Below, one piece after another: positions 54,741 to 63,886 of a stretch of DNA of 64,000 nucleotides. Numbering within the stretch: position 1 is the first letter of the stretch; each line of letters begins with the position of its first letter. The position numbers and the translations under genes were made by a program. The DNA comes from DAINBT01 sp036732785. GTDB lineage: Bacteria; Planctomycetota; Phycisphaerae; Sedimentisphaerales; SM23-30. The notes beneath the pieces are model-generated. The model did not search any database and was not told the DNA's origin. It worked only from the letters and a program-made list of their open reading frames with translations. Where the stretch lies: positions 1 through 64,000 of the forward strand of contig CAZICK010000002.1 in assembly GCA_964537505.1 (NCBI GenBank), in the 5' to 3' direction.

Positions 54741-55931
54741 TCACACCGCCACACAAGCCTGTCGGCACCGGCTGCGAAGATTGTCCATCACGTTCATAAA
54801 GTTGATATATGAATCGTACGGGCTATTGTAAGGATTAAAGTACTTGTGTACGTCACCGTCGGCAAACCACTTGGTGCACATATAATAAAAATGATCGGAG
54901 GTCTGCATTTTTCGCCAATCGTCGATGATCTCCGGGTTTTCTGTCTCCTTGATCTGCTTTTCCATCTGAAAGAGTTCGTGCAGCGCGTTAGACTGCATAG
55001 CGTTACCCAGCCACGCCGACAGATCCCTTTCGATATCAGCCCAACTGACCATATGGGGCACGTCGATCTCCCCCGCGGCGTCGTAGTCCCGTATAACCTC
55101 CGATGGAGTCTTGAAATCATTATCGGGATGTTTGAATATCTCGTCGGGCAGATGTTCCAGGAAATCGAATATCCCTGTGTCTTCCCACTGGTGCTCTCCC
55201 AGCGTTTCGTAGTCCATGAAGAGGTTTACCGTGTTTCCGTTACCGTTGACATCCGATATCCAGCGTGCGAATTTCGGAGCTGTCAGCGGCCATTCCGCCC
55301 AATCTCTGTTGGAAAAGCGAAAGGCAATATCGTCACTCAATCGATAGTTTTTCAGCAGCAGCTTGATGCCGCTCACACCTGGTGGTTTGTACACAAAATT
55401 CGGACTGCGATAACCAAGCAGATGATCCGCTCCCTCACAAAGCACTCCCTTAAATCCCATTTCTTTGATAAAATGAGCCAGGTCGTTATTGTAAACTAAT
55501 TCGGTATTTCGGAAAACAGTGGGTTCCTGCCCAAAAAGCTCACGTATTGTCTTCTGTTGCATCCGAACCTGCTCTGCAAACTCCTGCCTCGAATACAGGA
55601 ACGATAAAGTGTGGTGATATGTTTCACATAGAAACTCTACACACCCCGTTTGCGCCAAAGCGTGAAACGTGCTCAACACCTCAGGAGCATATTTTTCCAA
55701 CTGCTCTATCAAAACACCGGTAATACTATATGCAATCTTGAATCTGCCTCCATGCTTCTGTATCAGCTTGAGCATCAGCCTGTTGGCCGGCAAATAGCAC
55801 TTACGCGCCACTTTACAGCAGATTTCAGCGTTTTTGTAATCGTCAAAATAGTTGTGACCAGTATCAAAAACACTGTAACGACGCAAACGAAACGGTTGAT
55901 GCACCTGAAAGTAAAAACATACTGATGCCAT
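54741..55931 (-). CDS. GH57 family alpha-amylase/glucanotransferase
   Basis: Cytoplasmic GH57 glycoside hydrolase of 396 residues acting on alpha-glucans. The N-terminal FYFQVHQPFRLRRYSVF carries the HQP motif. GHNYFDDYKN and CETYHHTLSFLYS follow (GH57 region 2). FRNTELVYNN supplies the likely nucleophile Glu144, and FMDYETLGEHQW holds the likely acid Asp240. No signal peptide is seen. It lies 177 bp downstream of a GT4 glycogen-synthase-like gene on the same strand, a pairing known from other glycogen loci, and has a good terminator. Amylase, 4-alpha-glucanotransferase and maltodextrin roles cannot be separated by sequence alone. Confidence 0.92.
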   Translation of the reverse strand: MASVCFYFQVHQPFRLRRYSVFDTGHNYFDDYKNAEICCKVARKCYLPANRLMLKLIQKHGGRFKIAYSITGVLIEQLEKYAPEVLSTFHALAQTGCVEFLCETYHHTLSFLYSRQEFAEQVRMQQKTIRELFGQEPTVFRNTELVYNNDLAHFIKEMGFKGVLCEGADHLLGYRSPNFVYKPPGVSGIKLLLKNYRLSDDIAFRFSNRDWAEWPLTAPKFARWISDVNGNGNTVNLFMDYETLGEHQWEDTGIFDFLEHLPDEIFKHPDNDFKTPSEVIRDYDAAGEIDVPHMVSWADIERDLSAWLGNAMQSNALHELFQMEKQIKETENPEIIDDWRKMQTSDHFYYMCTKWFADGDVHKYFNPYNSPYDSYINFMNVMDNLRSRCRQACVAV

Positions 55932-56108
55932 ACTTTTCTGTCCCTCGAGTGATATTATCTATATTGCCTGTCCAAGAGGCTATGTCAAAATCCACTCCGA
56001 AACGCGATTTTAAGCATTGAAACTGCCGTTTTTCGCCGTCTTGCCGGAGTGATCGAACAACTCACCGCTTTGTCCCACTCTTGGTATCCGCAAGTGCGAA
56101 GCTCAGCC

Positions 56109-57425
56109 TCATACTACCGCAGCTTCTAATACTGACTCGTAAACCGCCAGGCACTGCTTGGCCGCGTCGTCCCAGGAGAGCTTACGTACCTCAAAATTGC
56201 CGTGCTCCCGTAGCGTCGAGTGAAGCGGCGGGTGACGCAACACAGCAATGATCTTATTTGCCATCTCGTTGATGTCCCAAAAATCCACTTTCAGAGCGTG
56301 AGTGAGCACTTCTGCTACTCCACTTTGCTTACTGATCAGGACCGGAACATCATTTCTCAGTGCCTCAAGCGGCACTAATCCGAACGGTTCCGATACCGAG
56401 GGCATCACAAACAAATCCGCCATTCGGAAGATTTTATCGACGTCGTCGCCCCGTAAGAACCCTGTGAATAAGACTTTATGTCCAATACCCATCTCCGCGG
56501 CCATTTCGATAGTCCGCTCTACCATATCACCCGAACCAGCCATTACGAATTTAACATTGTCCATAACCTCAAGCACTTTCTTGGCTGCTGCCAAAAAGTA
56601 CTCTGGTCCTTTTTGCATAGTGATCCGTCCCAGGAACAACACGATTTTTTCGTCTTTTTGGACAGCCGGCCCACCGGCATCGACGAAGCTTCCGCTCCTT
56701 TCGATTGCATTGTAAACCACCGAGACCTTCTCGCTGCTAATTCCATAGCGATTAACGACGATATTCTTGGTCAGATGACTGACCGCAATCACCCTGGAGG
56801 CGTAATGAAGACCTTGTCTTTCAATGTCGTACACCATCTGGTTGACATTTTCGCCGCTACGGTCAAATTCGGTTGAATGAATGTGCACAACCAGAGGTTT
56901 TCCGGTCAGTCCGGCAATCGTTATTCCAGCCGGGTAAGTCATCCAATCATGTGCGTGGACAACATCGAACTCCTCCTCGCGCGCTATTATCGCTGCCAAA
57001 CGGGCATACCGCTGCACCTCCTGGTAAAGATTGCCTCCGTAATTCGCTGACAAACCCAAGCTTTTTACATTTAGCAATTCCTTGATCGTTTCTTCTTGTA
57101 TTTGCATCTCGCCCGCTAGTTGACGTAATAATTCATCATACGTGGTGTCACTCTGGTATGGCTGAATCAGAGAGTCAATGGTACGGAAACAGACAGTTGA
57201 AAACTCCTCCAGCCCGAAAAGTTTCCGTCCCGATATCTTTTGACCTATTAAAGAAGGACTGGCCAGTTTTACATGGCTGGCGTATTCCGATGAGACAGGA
57301 TGTGGTAATACAAATGTTATCTCCGCACCGTACCGGCCCATTGCACGCGTCAGCCCATAACAAGCTGTACCCAAACCGCCCGATATAAACGGTGGAAACT
57401 CCCATCCAAGCATCAAAATTTTCAT
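56109..57425 (-). CDS. GT4 glycosyltransferase, glycogen-synthase-like
   Basis: GT-B fold transferase of 438 residues. The N-terminus MKILMLGWEFPPFISGGLGT carries the sugar-nucleotide G-G-L motif seen in glycogen and starch synthases, and VHAHDWMTYPAG and VVHIHSTEFDR match that group as well. The C-terminal donor domain has FLGRITMQKGPEYFL and the E-x7-E motif SEPFGLVPLEALRNDVPVL (Glu-His-type acceptor contacts). Together with the GH57 gene downstream and the debranching enzyme at 45700 it suggests glycogen synthesis from NDP-glucose (inference). A long untranslated stretch with a duplicated structured motif lies upstream. It could instead be a general GT4 transferase for another glycan. Confidence 0.88.
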   Translation of the reverse strand: MKILMLGWEFPPFISGGLGTACYGLTRAMGRYGAEITFVLPHPVSSEYASHVKLASPSLIGQKISGRKLFGLEEFSTVCFRTIDSLIQPYQSDTTYDELLRQLAGEMQIQEETIKELLNVKSLGLSANYGGNLYQEVQRYARLAAIIAREEEFDVVHAHDWMTYPAGITIAGLTGKPLVVHIHSTEFDRSGENVNQMVYDIERQGLHYASRVIAVSHLTKNIVVNRYGISSEKVSVVYNAIERSGSFVDAGGPAVQKDEKIVLFLGRITMQKGPEYFLAAAKKVLEVMDNVKFVMAGSGDMVERTIEMAAEMGIGHKVLFTGFLRGDDVDKIFRMADLFVMPSVSEPFGLVPLEALRNDVPVLISKQSGVAEVLTHALKVDFWDINEMANKIIAVLRHPPLHSTLREHGNFEVRKLSWDDAAKQCLAVYESVLEAAVV

Positions 57426-57701
57426 CGCACCACCATCCTTAAGTTTTCCCGGCCAAGTTGCTATGCGATAAGCTACTTCCCAAATGTAACGATGGCGTTA
57501 CATATCCAATTGTCATAGGCCGACATTTCATACAGACAGCCCCTCTTAGCCCAACCCCAGGCCTCCCAAAAATAAAAGCCTGATATTATCCATGCAACTG
57601 TATTATTACCGAAAAAATCGACAAAGCAAGCATACTTTTTCAAAAATACGTCCATTTTTAAATAATTTTATTCGATTATACGGAAATCCTTCAGTTTACC
57701 A

Positions 57702-57870
57702 GTGCAGCAACCCACGATCCTCATGACAAGACTGGCCAACTTTGCAGATGACACCTGTTAACATAGCGGTTTCCCGGCTTGCCGCGGCAGCAACCTACGA
57801 TCTATCCGGCGAAGGTGACCAACTCCACAGGCGAAGCCGTACACCAACACGTCCCACCGTCTCCCTTGCC
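57702..57870 (-). ncRNA. Tandem structured motif upstream of the GT4 gene (possible riboswitch)
   Basis: On the minus strand two imperfect copies of about 80-87 nt follow each other. Each starts GGCAAG and has a G-G-AGAC or GGGAAACCG element, then A(A/G)GTTGG, and ends GATCGT(A/G)GGTTGCTGC. Copy 1 spans 57784-57870 and copy 2 spans 57702-57783. The order of conserved pieces (GGCAA..., GAAA, GCAAAG, GGxTxGxxGGGTTGC) recalls the c-di-GMP-I (GEMM) riboswitch from memory, but several expected positions do not match. About 280 nt separate it from the GT4 start codon. No reading frame of note lies in the interval 57426-57701. Confidence 0.35.
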
Positions 57871-58188
57871 AGGTTTTGTATCGGCATGGACCGACCGTCA
57901 AGATTAGCAAATTTTTAATATTAGCTCTTTACGAGTAAAATCGTACGCGAAATAGTCATAAAATATTTACCTCACTGCAAATTCTTACACAACCCTATCC
58001 GGTTTCAGTGCCTTGCCTGGCAGGCTCAACAAAATCGTTTTTATCATGTTTTCTATGAGTTATCTCTTTGAGGTTGATTATTTTGTAACCTCCACTTATA
58101 CTTGACTTTCATAGTTTTTTAGGCCCAATTTTCATTCGACATGGCCTGTTGTGCGAAAGTGGGCTTTTATGTGATTGAGGATTATCTG

Positions 58189-60156
58189 ATGTATGAAAAC
58201 CTTACTTACAAGATATTGCGTAGTCATTTGGTGGACGGTCGTCTCGAAGCTGGCTGTGAAATCGGCATCCGTATAGATCAGACCCTCACTCAGGATGCCA
58301 CCGGCACAACTGCTATGCTGCTTTTTGAGTCGATGGGCGCCGGTCGTGTTGCGACCCAGCTATCTGTCAGCTATGTCGATCACAATATGGCCATGTTTGG
58401 TCCGGAAAACCATAATGACCACCTGTATCTCCAATCGATTGCCCGAAAAATCGGCGTTTATCACAGTCGCCCGGGCAACGGTATCTGCCATCAGGTCCAT
58501 CTCGAGCGGTTCGCCCGTCCCGGTGCCACCCTGCTCGGCAGCGACAGCCATACCCCTACCGCCGGTGGAATCGGCTCGCTTGCTATCGGGGCCGGCGGTC
58601 TTGATGTTGCGGCAGCTATGTGCGGCGGCCCTTTTTATCTGACCGCACCGAGAGTTATCGGCATAAGACTCACCGGGACCCTTTCCGACTGGGTCTCATC
58701 CAAGGACATAATCCTCAAGGTTCTGGGCATACTATCCACCCGCGGCAACGTGGGCTGCGTGGCTGAGTATTTCGGTCCTGGGGCAGCCTCGCTCACCGTT
58801 CCCCAGCGGGCTACTGTCACTAATATGGGTGCCGAACTGGGTGTGACCACCAGTCTTTTTCCCGCCGATGAGCAGACCGAGTCATTCCTCAAGGCTCAAA
58901 AACGTCTGGATACTTCTTATCAACCGTTGAAAGCCGACCCCGATGCCAATTATGACCGTGTTATCGAGATTGACCTGTCTCAATTGCAGCCTATGTGTGC
59001 CTGTCCATCGTCACCTGATAACATCAAAACCATAGCTGAGTTGAAAAACGTCAGTGTCCACCAGGTTCTTATCGGCAGTTGTACCAACAGCAGTTATCGC
59101 GACCTTATGACCGTCGCTGGTATCGTCAAGAACCAAACCGTCCATTCCAATGTGGAGCTGGCAATTGCCCCCGGTTCACGTCAGGTGCTCAATATTCTCG
59201 CCCAAAATGGGTCCTTGAGCGATCTGATCGCCGCCGGGGCCAGAATTCTGGAAAGTTCCTGCGGCCCGTGTATCGGTCAGGGCCAATCTCCCGGCCATGA
59301 CAAGGTCAGCGTTCGCACCTTCAACCGCAATTTCAAGGGTCGCAGCGGTACCACTGACGACCAGGTTTACCTGGTTAGCCCTGAAGTAGCGTCTGCTGCG
59401 GCTCTGACCGGCCGGCTTACCGATCCTCGCCAATTACCCGATCTGTTTGGGATCGACTATCCCCGGATCGAAGAGCTTACCGAGATACACATTGATGACT
59501 CACTGATCGAACCGCCTCTGCCGCCTGAACAGGCCCGGGGCTGTCAGGTCATCCGCTCTGATTCCATCGTTACCCCACCCACCGGCCAAGTTCCGCCCAG
59601 GCATCTCCTTGGCAAGGTATTGCTCCATTGCGGCGATAAGATTACGACCGACCATATTATGCCCGCCGGAAGCCTGCTGAAATTACGTTCCAATGTACCC
59701 GAATACGCTAAATATGTTTTCAATTGCTTCAATGAACCTGACAAGCCTTCCTTTGCCCAGCGTGCGCTGGCCTTGCGCGATGCCGGGGGGCATGGCATTA
59801 TCGTAGCCGGCGACAGCTATGGGCAAGGTTCAAGCCGCGAGCACGCCGCCCTGTGTCCGATGTACCTGGGCATCAAACTGGTCATCGCAAAGACCATCGA
59901 GCGCATCCACCACGCCAACCTGATTAATTTCGCCATTACCCCGGCTACTTTCGCCGACCCGGCCGATTTCGACCGTATCAGTCAGGACGACCAACTTGAA
60001 GTATCCGATTTCCTCCAACTGCTCACCAGCGATGAGACCTTTGCTGTAAAAAACGTTACCGCCGGGTTCGAGTTCCACTGCCGGTTGAACCTGACCTGCC
60101 GCGAACGCGACATCCTCCTGGCCGGCGGCAAACTTAATTACGCCAGTAGCTTATAG
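58189..60156 (+). CDS. Aconitate hydratase (short-type aconitase)
   Basis: Converts citrate to isocitrate in the TCA cycle; 655 residues, the shorter aconitase type rather than the roughly 890-residue AcnA. It has the aconitase N-domain (FESMGAGRV, DHNMAMFGPENHNDHLYL), LLGSDSHTPTAGGIG, the cluster ligands IGSCTNSSYRDL and ESSCGPCIGQGQSPG, and the swivel domain motifs KITTDHIMPAG and GDSYGQGSSREHAAL. The longest frame starts at 58141, but GAGG before the ATG at 58189 (MYENLTYKIL) fits the family better. LeuC or homoaconitase is less likely because both the large and small domains are fused. HAD and LolA-like genes follow closely. Confidence 0.93.
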   Translation: MYENLTYKILRSHLVDGRLEAGCEIGIRIDQTLTQDATGTTAMLLFESMGAGRVATQLSVSYVDHNMAMFGPENHNDHLYLQSIARKIGVYHSRPGNGICHQVHLERFARPGATLLGSDSHTPTAGGIGSLAIGAGGLDVAAAMCGGPFYLTAPRVIGIRLTGTLSDWVSSKDIILKVLGILSTRGNVGCVAEYFGPGAASLTVPQRATVTNMGAELGVTTSLFPADEQTESFLKAQKRLDTSYQPLKADPDANYDRVIEIDLSQLQPMCACPSSPDNIKTIAELKNVSVHQVLIGSCTNSSYRDLMTVAGIVKNQTVHSNVELAIAPGSRQVLNILAQNGSLSDLIAAGARILESSCGPCIGQGQSPGHDKVSVRTFNRNFKGRSGTTDDQVYLVSPEVASAAALTGRLTDPRQLPDLFGIDYPRIEELTEIHIDDSLIEPPLPPEQARGCQVIRSDSIVTPPTGQVPPRHLLGKVLLHCGDKITTDHIMPAGSLLKLRSNVPEYAKYVFNCFNEPDKPSFAQRALALRDAGGHGIIVAGDSYGQGSSREHAALCPMYLGIKLVIAKTIERIHHANLINFAITPATFADPADFDRISQDDQLEVSDFLQLLTSDETFAVKNVTAGFEFHCRLNLTCRERDILLAGGKLNYASSL

Positions 60157-60165
60157 TATCCACTC

Positions 60166-60750
60166 ATGAAAGTAACAGCGTTAATATTTGATCTTGATGG
60201 TACTCTGACACGTCCTTATCTGGATTTTGGCTTGATACGGGCTGAAATCGGCAATGTCACCGGTCCGCTGCTGGAAGCTATGGATCGGATGAAACCCGAT
60301 CAAAAGCAAAAAGCTCTGGATATATTGCATCGGCACGAAAAAGCCGCCGCGGAGAATTCCCAGTTGAATCCCGGCGTTCACGAAATATGTGCCTGGCTGC
60401 GTGAGCGAAAATTGGCGATCGGACTGGTTACCCGCAATCAGCGTCGTAGCGTTGAGCACATCTGCCAGGTTCATAATCTCAGTTTCGATGGTATCGTCAC
60501 CCGTGAAGACGGACCGGTCAAACCCGACCCGTTCCCGGTTCTTCAGGTCTGCCGTCTTATGAATGTCCAGCCGTCACAGTCGGTGGTAGTGGGCGATTAT
60601 TTGTTCGATCTGGTCAGCGCCAGAGACGCCGGGGCCTGCAGCGTGTTGCTGAGCACGAACGAGAACTATGCCGATTTTGCCCATGAGGCGGATTACGTTA
60701 TTGCCAGCCTCAATGAATTGCCTGCCATAATCGATAATATGAATGATTAA
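60166..60750 (+). CDS. HAD-family phosphatase (phosphoglycolate-phosphatase-like)
   Basis: Small HAD hydrolase of 194 residues. Motif I is IFDLDGTLT with nucleophile Asp9 and acid Asp11; motif II is GLVTRNQRRS (Thr); Lys lies in DGPVKPDPFPV; motif IV is VGDYLFDLVSARDAG. The cap is small and helical (about 20-75). It starts nine bases after the aconitase stop and runs into the LolA-like gene, so an operon is likely. The substrate is a phosphorylated small molecule, and phosphoglycolate is only one candidate. Confidence 0.9.
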   Translation: MKVTALIFDLDGTLTRPYLDFGLIRAEIGNVTGPLLEAMDRMKPDQKQKALDILHRHEKAAAENSQLNPGVHEICAWLRERKLAIGLVTRNQRRSVEHICQVHNLSFDGIVTREDGPVKPDPFPVLQVCRLMNVQPSQSVVVGDYLFDLVSARDAGACSVLLSTNENYADFAHEADYVIASLNELPAIIDNMND

Positions 60751-60770
60751 TGTTGGAGTTAAAAGTTAAA

Positions 60771-61646
60771 ATGAAAAAAAACGTTGCTGTACCAATGTTG
60801 GTTTTACCTGTACTAATCGGCTCGGCTTTCGCACGCGGCCAATGTTCTCCGGCCGAACCGCCGGCTACTCCAAAAACAGCCCAATCGTCCCCAACCTCCG
60901 GGACCGCTGAAAATACGGATAAACCGATTTCCGACCAACTAAACCGGTTGCTCGATAAAATCGAACAAGCGGGCGCCAAGCTGCAAAGCTTTCAGGCGGA
61001 TATGACCTTCAAACAAAAAGACCTGTTACACGAAAGCCTTACCCTCCGTAACGGAAATTTGTATTACCGTGTGGATAAAGATACCGTTCGTTTCCGTATT
61101 CACTTTAAGGATCTTCAACAACAGTACCTTGAAGAAGAAACTGTTGCCAAACCGGTCAAGTTTGATGAAGACTATGCCTTCGACGGTCTGTGGGTCACCC
61201 GCCGTAACGGGCACACCAGGCAGATACAGATGTGGGAGGTCTCCAAACAGCACAGCGACAAAGAAACGTTCCGCCTTGGCAAAGGTCCGTTTCCGCTGCC
61301 CTTTGCCATCAAAAAGAAAGATGTCCTCGAGCATTTCGAAATTGAGCTTGTTGCCCCTGACCCCAATGATCCGGCCAGTACCGATCATTTGAAACTGCTG
61401 CCCAAAAAGAAAAGTCCATACGCCGAGGAATACGTTCAAATGAACCTTTGGATCTCCAACGCCGACGCCCTGCCGGTCCAGGTCAGCTACGAAAAAGACA
61501 ACTATGAAATTACGACCGTAAGGTGGTCCAAAATCGAAATCGACAAAAAGATAAAAGACGAAATTTTCAAGCTCAAACCTGCCGGCAAAGGCTGGTCTGT
61601 CGAGAAAAACCCCCTGGAAGAAACACCCAAAAAACCACCGAATTAA
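60771..61646 (+). CDS. LolA-like periplasmic protein
   Basis: Exported protein of 291 residues. Signal peptide MKKNVAVPMLVLPVLIGSAF is followed by a Pro/Ser/Thr linker (25-60) and a domain matching the LolA/LolB fold pattern: LQSFQADMTFKQKDLLHESL, LRNGNLYYRVDKDTVRFRI and FDGLWVTRRNGHTRQIQMWE. These resemble outer-membrane lipoprotein carrier proteins and their planctomycete relatives. It may carry lipoproteins or lipids across the periplasm. The frame is open from 60750 (ATG overlapping the preceding stop), but GGAG and the signal peptide support 60771. Confidence 0.82.
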   Translation: MKKNVAVPMLVLPVLIGSAFARGQCSPAEPPATPKTAQSSPTSGTAENTDKPISDQLNRLLDKIEQAGAKLQSFQADMTFKQKDLLHESLTLRNGNLYYRVDKDTVRFRIHFKDLQQQYLEEETVAKPVKFDEDYAFDGLWVTRRNGHTRQIQMWEVSKQHSDKETFRLGKGPFPLPFAIKKKDVLEHFEIELVAPDPNDPASTDHLKLLPKKKSPYAEEYVQMNLWISNADALPVQVSYEKDNYEITTVRWSKIEIDKKIKDEIFKLKPAGKGWSVEKNPLEETPKKPPN

Positions 61647-61749
61647 CGACCGACATAAACACATCCGACAAATCTGGGGACATCCGGCCGCCCCTCCTTC
61701 TTGCTCATGTCTTCAGTGGCATGTTTTCGGACGGCCAAACAGCTACAGA

Positions 61750-62412
61750 TTACTCATCAACCAAATCGAATGAAGTAAGCCCTGCCCGAACAGCGTACTT
61801 GGCCAACTCCACTACGTTACGAATATTCAGTTTGCGCATTATGTGCTCGCGGTGCGTAGCCACCGTCTTGCCATCTATATTCAGACTACTGGCTACTTCC
61901 TTGGTTGTCATGCCTTCCGCCATGAGCTGAAGCACCTCCCGCTCCCGGCGGGACAGCACCGAGCAAGGCGATGCTCTATCACCCGAAAGATGATTTACAT
62001 AATCATCTACTACAATACTGGTTATATCCGAACTCAGATAGGAATGGTTCGACATCACTGCCTGAATCGCATCGACCAATTCCTCAAAAGCGCAGTTCTT
62101 CAACAGGTAACCAGACGCACCTGCTTTGAGCATATAAGAAATAAATTGCTTGTCGGAATGTATCGACAGTCCTAGCACTTTGACCTTCGGACACTCCTTT
62201 ACAATCTGCCTGGTAGCGTCAATACCATTCAACACCGGCATGGTAACATCCATAAGTACTATATCCGGTGCCAGTTCCAACGCCAACTGGACCGCCGTTC
62301 GTCCGTCCCCAGCCTCACCCACCACTTCCATGTTCGGCTGTTTATCTATTAAGCTGCGCAACCCCTCCCGTATAACACGATGATCATCAACCAACAAAAT
62401 CTTTATACACAT
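61750..62412 (-). CDS. NarL/FixJ-type response regulator
   Basis: Protein of 220 residues. A receiver domain (1-120) with Asp9, Asp10, phospho-acceptor Asp55 (VLMDVTMP) and Lys105 (GYLLKN) is followed by a LuxR-type HTH (about 150-212: LSRREREVLQLMAEGMTTKE, TVATHREHIMRKLN). It is a typical phosphorylation-dependent activator. The cognate sensor kinase is not adjacent. It lies divergent from a second regulator of the same type at 63233, with about 820 bp between them. Confidence 0.93.
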   Translation of the reverse strand: MCIKILLVDDHRVIREGLRSLIDKQPNMEVVGEAGDGRTAVQLALELAPDIVLMDVTMPVLNGIDATRQIVKECPKVKVLGLSIHSDKQFISYMLKAGASGYLLKNCAFEELVDAIQAVMSNHSYLSSDITSIVVDDYVNHLSGDRASPCSVLSRREREVLQLMAEGMTTKEVASSLNIDGKTVATHREHIMRKLNIRNVVELAKYAVRAGLTSFDLVDE

Positions 62413-63232
62413 CCTATTTAGCCCTTACTATTACAGCACCGGTTCAGCCTTGGCCAGTTTGTCTTGTTCAGACCTTCCACGTAACCCGATTATTCCCACA
62501 TCCGTAAAATTTTTCCACTAACTTGACGCCGGCGTCAAAACTATTTTGATACGTTGATTCCGGCACCTAGAGGGTGTTTTTAGGCGTGAATATCGATTTT
62601 TGACGGTATCATCTAACTTACGAAAATTTCTCAAAAAATACTTCCCGTCACATCGTTTGTTCCATCTCAACGCTATTCCAGTCGCTTATGCTTTTGCAAT
62701 TTTCTGTCCTTCCCGGCTACCAACATACCAAAGTGGGCCGCCCATAGTGGCCGATAGAAAATAACAAACTTCTGAACTTAATATCGATGTCAATTTAACA
62801 AAGATCTCAAAATATGTCAAAAACAGTAAGAATGCGGAAACACAGTCATTATTAGCATAAATAGCTTGCAATAGCAAATGTTTAAAAGACACATTCACGA
62901 ACATAATACTGATACGACCCTTCTAAAGCCTCTGAGCTGCCATGAAAATCGGCAATGCCCGAGAAGAAGCCATTTATCACTCATGTAATACGGATAGCCT
63001 GACGCTGACAATATGCAGCGTTTTGTCCCCTTTGCCCTGGGAAAGTTCTATGGTTATTAGCAATAATCTAGCGGGCCAAATCCAGCAAAAGCTGATATAA
63101 TCAACCAAAGGTATATGGAGTCTTGCGTAGATGGAGCCTTATTGAGATACCGGGATATGTGTGGTCGGTATCGATTAAGTTCGCTTCATTAGTATTACAG
63201 GTTCAAGCACATTAGAGGCGGTTGAAGTCAAA
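62413..63232. other. Long intergenic region between two response regulators
   Basis: About 820 bp without a supported gene. It holds one dispersed ~89-bp element (62525-62613). No other repeat or clear promoter was recognised. The length is unusual for this otherwise compact end of the window and could contain an unrecognised small RNA or divergent control region. Confidence 0.4.
62525..62613 (+). repeat. Dispersed ~89-bp element, copy e
   Basis: Begins at the perfect 16-bp palindrome ttgacgccggcgtcaa (62523-62538) and ends atcgatttttgacggtatc. It shares gtgtttttaggcgtgaatat with copy a almost exactly. Confidence 0.75.
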
Positions 63233-63886
63233 ATGAGTATAAAAATACTACTTGTCGACGATTATACTATGGTTCGTGAGGGACTTTACGTTTTATTCCA
63301 GGATCAGCCGGATATCGAGATTGTTGGTCAGGCCGAAGACGGCCAGACAGCCATTGATCTCGCTTATGAATTACAGCCGGATCTGGTTATTACAGAAGTC
63401 AAACTGCCAGGTACAGACGGCATTGAGGCTACCAAACAGATTACCAGCAAGTGCCCTAATACCAAAGTGCTCGCTTTGTCCATACATTCTAACCGATCTC
63501 CCGTGATGGACATGTTCAAAGCCGGCGCATCCGGATATGTGCTCAAAAACAGCTCCTTTGAAGATTTGCTTTACGCAATCAAAACTATCATGTCGGATGA
63601 GTTCCCTTACATAAGCCCACAGATAGCCGGCCTCATGATCGATTCTTATGTGGATAGGAGTGGTCTGAAAAATAATAAATCGGCCTATTCTGCTCTTACC
63701 GAACGAGAAGCCACAGTTCTGCGATATCTTGCCGAAGGCAGATCACCTAAAGAAATCGCCGGACTGATCCAAATGAGCAGCAAGACTGTCGATGCCTGTC
63801 GCCGACAACTAATGAACAAGTTGAAAATCGAGGACTTGGCCGGCTTGGTCAAACATGCCATCCGTGAAGGTTTGACCTCTCTGTAA
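63233..63886 (+). CDS. NarL/FixJ-type regulator with Glu at the phospho-acceptor site
   Basis: Protein of 217 residues with the same layout as the regulator at 61750: receiver (1-120) and LuxR-type HTH (LTEREATVLRYLAEGRSPKE, TVDACRRQLMNKLKIEDLAG). The acidic pair Asp9-Asp10, Ser83 and Lys105 are kept, but the position of the phospho-acceptor is Glu55 (LVITEVKLPGTDG). An Asp-to-Glu change can mimic phosphorylation in such receivers, so the protein may be constitutively active. Two regulators of one subfamily facing away from each other suggest duplication and divergence. Confidence 0.92.
   Translation: MSIKILLVDDYTMVREGLYVLFQDQPDIEIVGQAEDGQTAIDLAYELQPDLVITEVKLPGTDGIEATKQITSKCPNTKVLALSIHSNRSPVMDMFKAGASGYVLKNSSFEDLLYAIKTIMSDEFPYISPQIAGLMIDSYVDRSGLKNNKSAYSALTEREATVLRYLAEGRSPKEIAGLIQMSSKTVDACRRQLMNKLKIEDLAGLVKHAIREGLTSL

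Noticed and set aside
57473..57655. 60-codon minus-strand frame upstream of the GT4 gene
   Set aside because: It is aromatic-rich without a clear signal or family, and no ribosome-binding site is visible. It lies in the probable untranslated leader.
57702..57870. Assignment as a definite c-di-GMP-I riboswitch
   Set aside because: Several conserved positions, including the tetraloop-receptor part, do not match by eye. It is kept only as a possible structured RNA.
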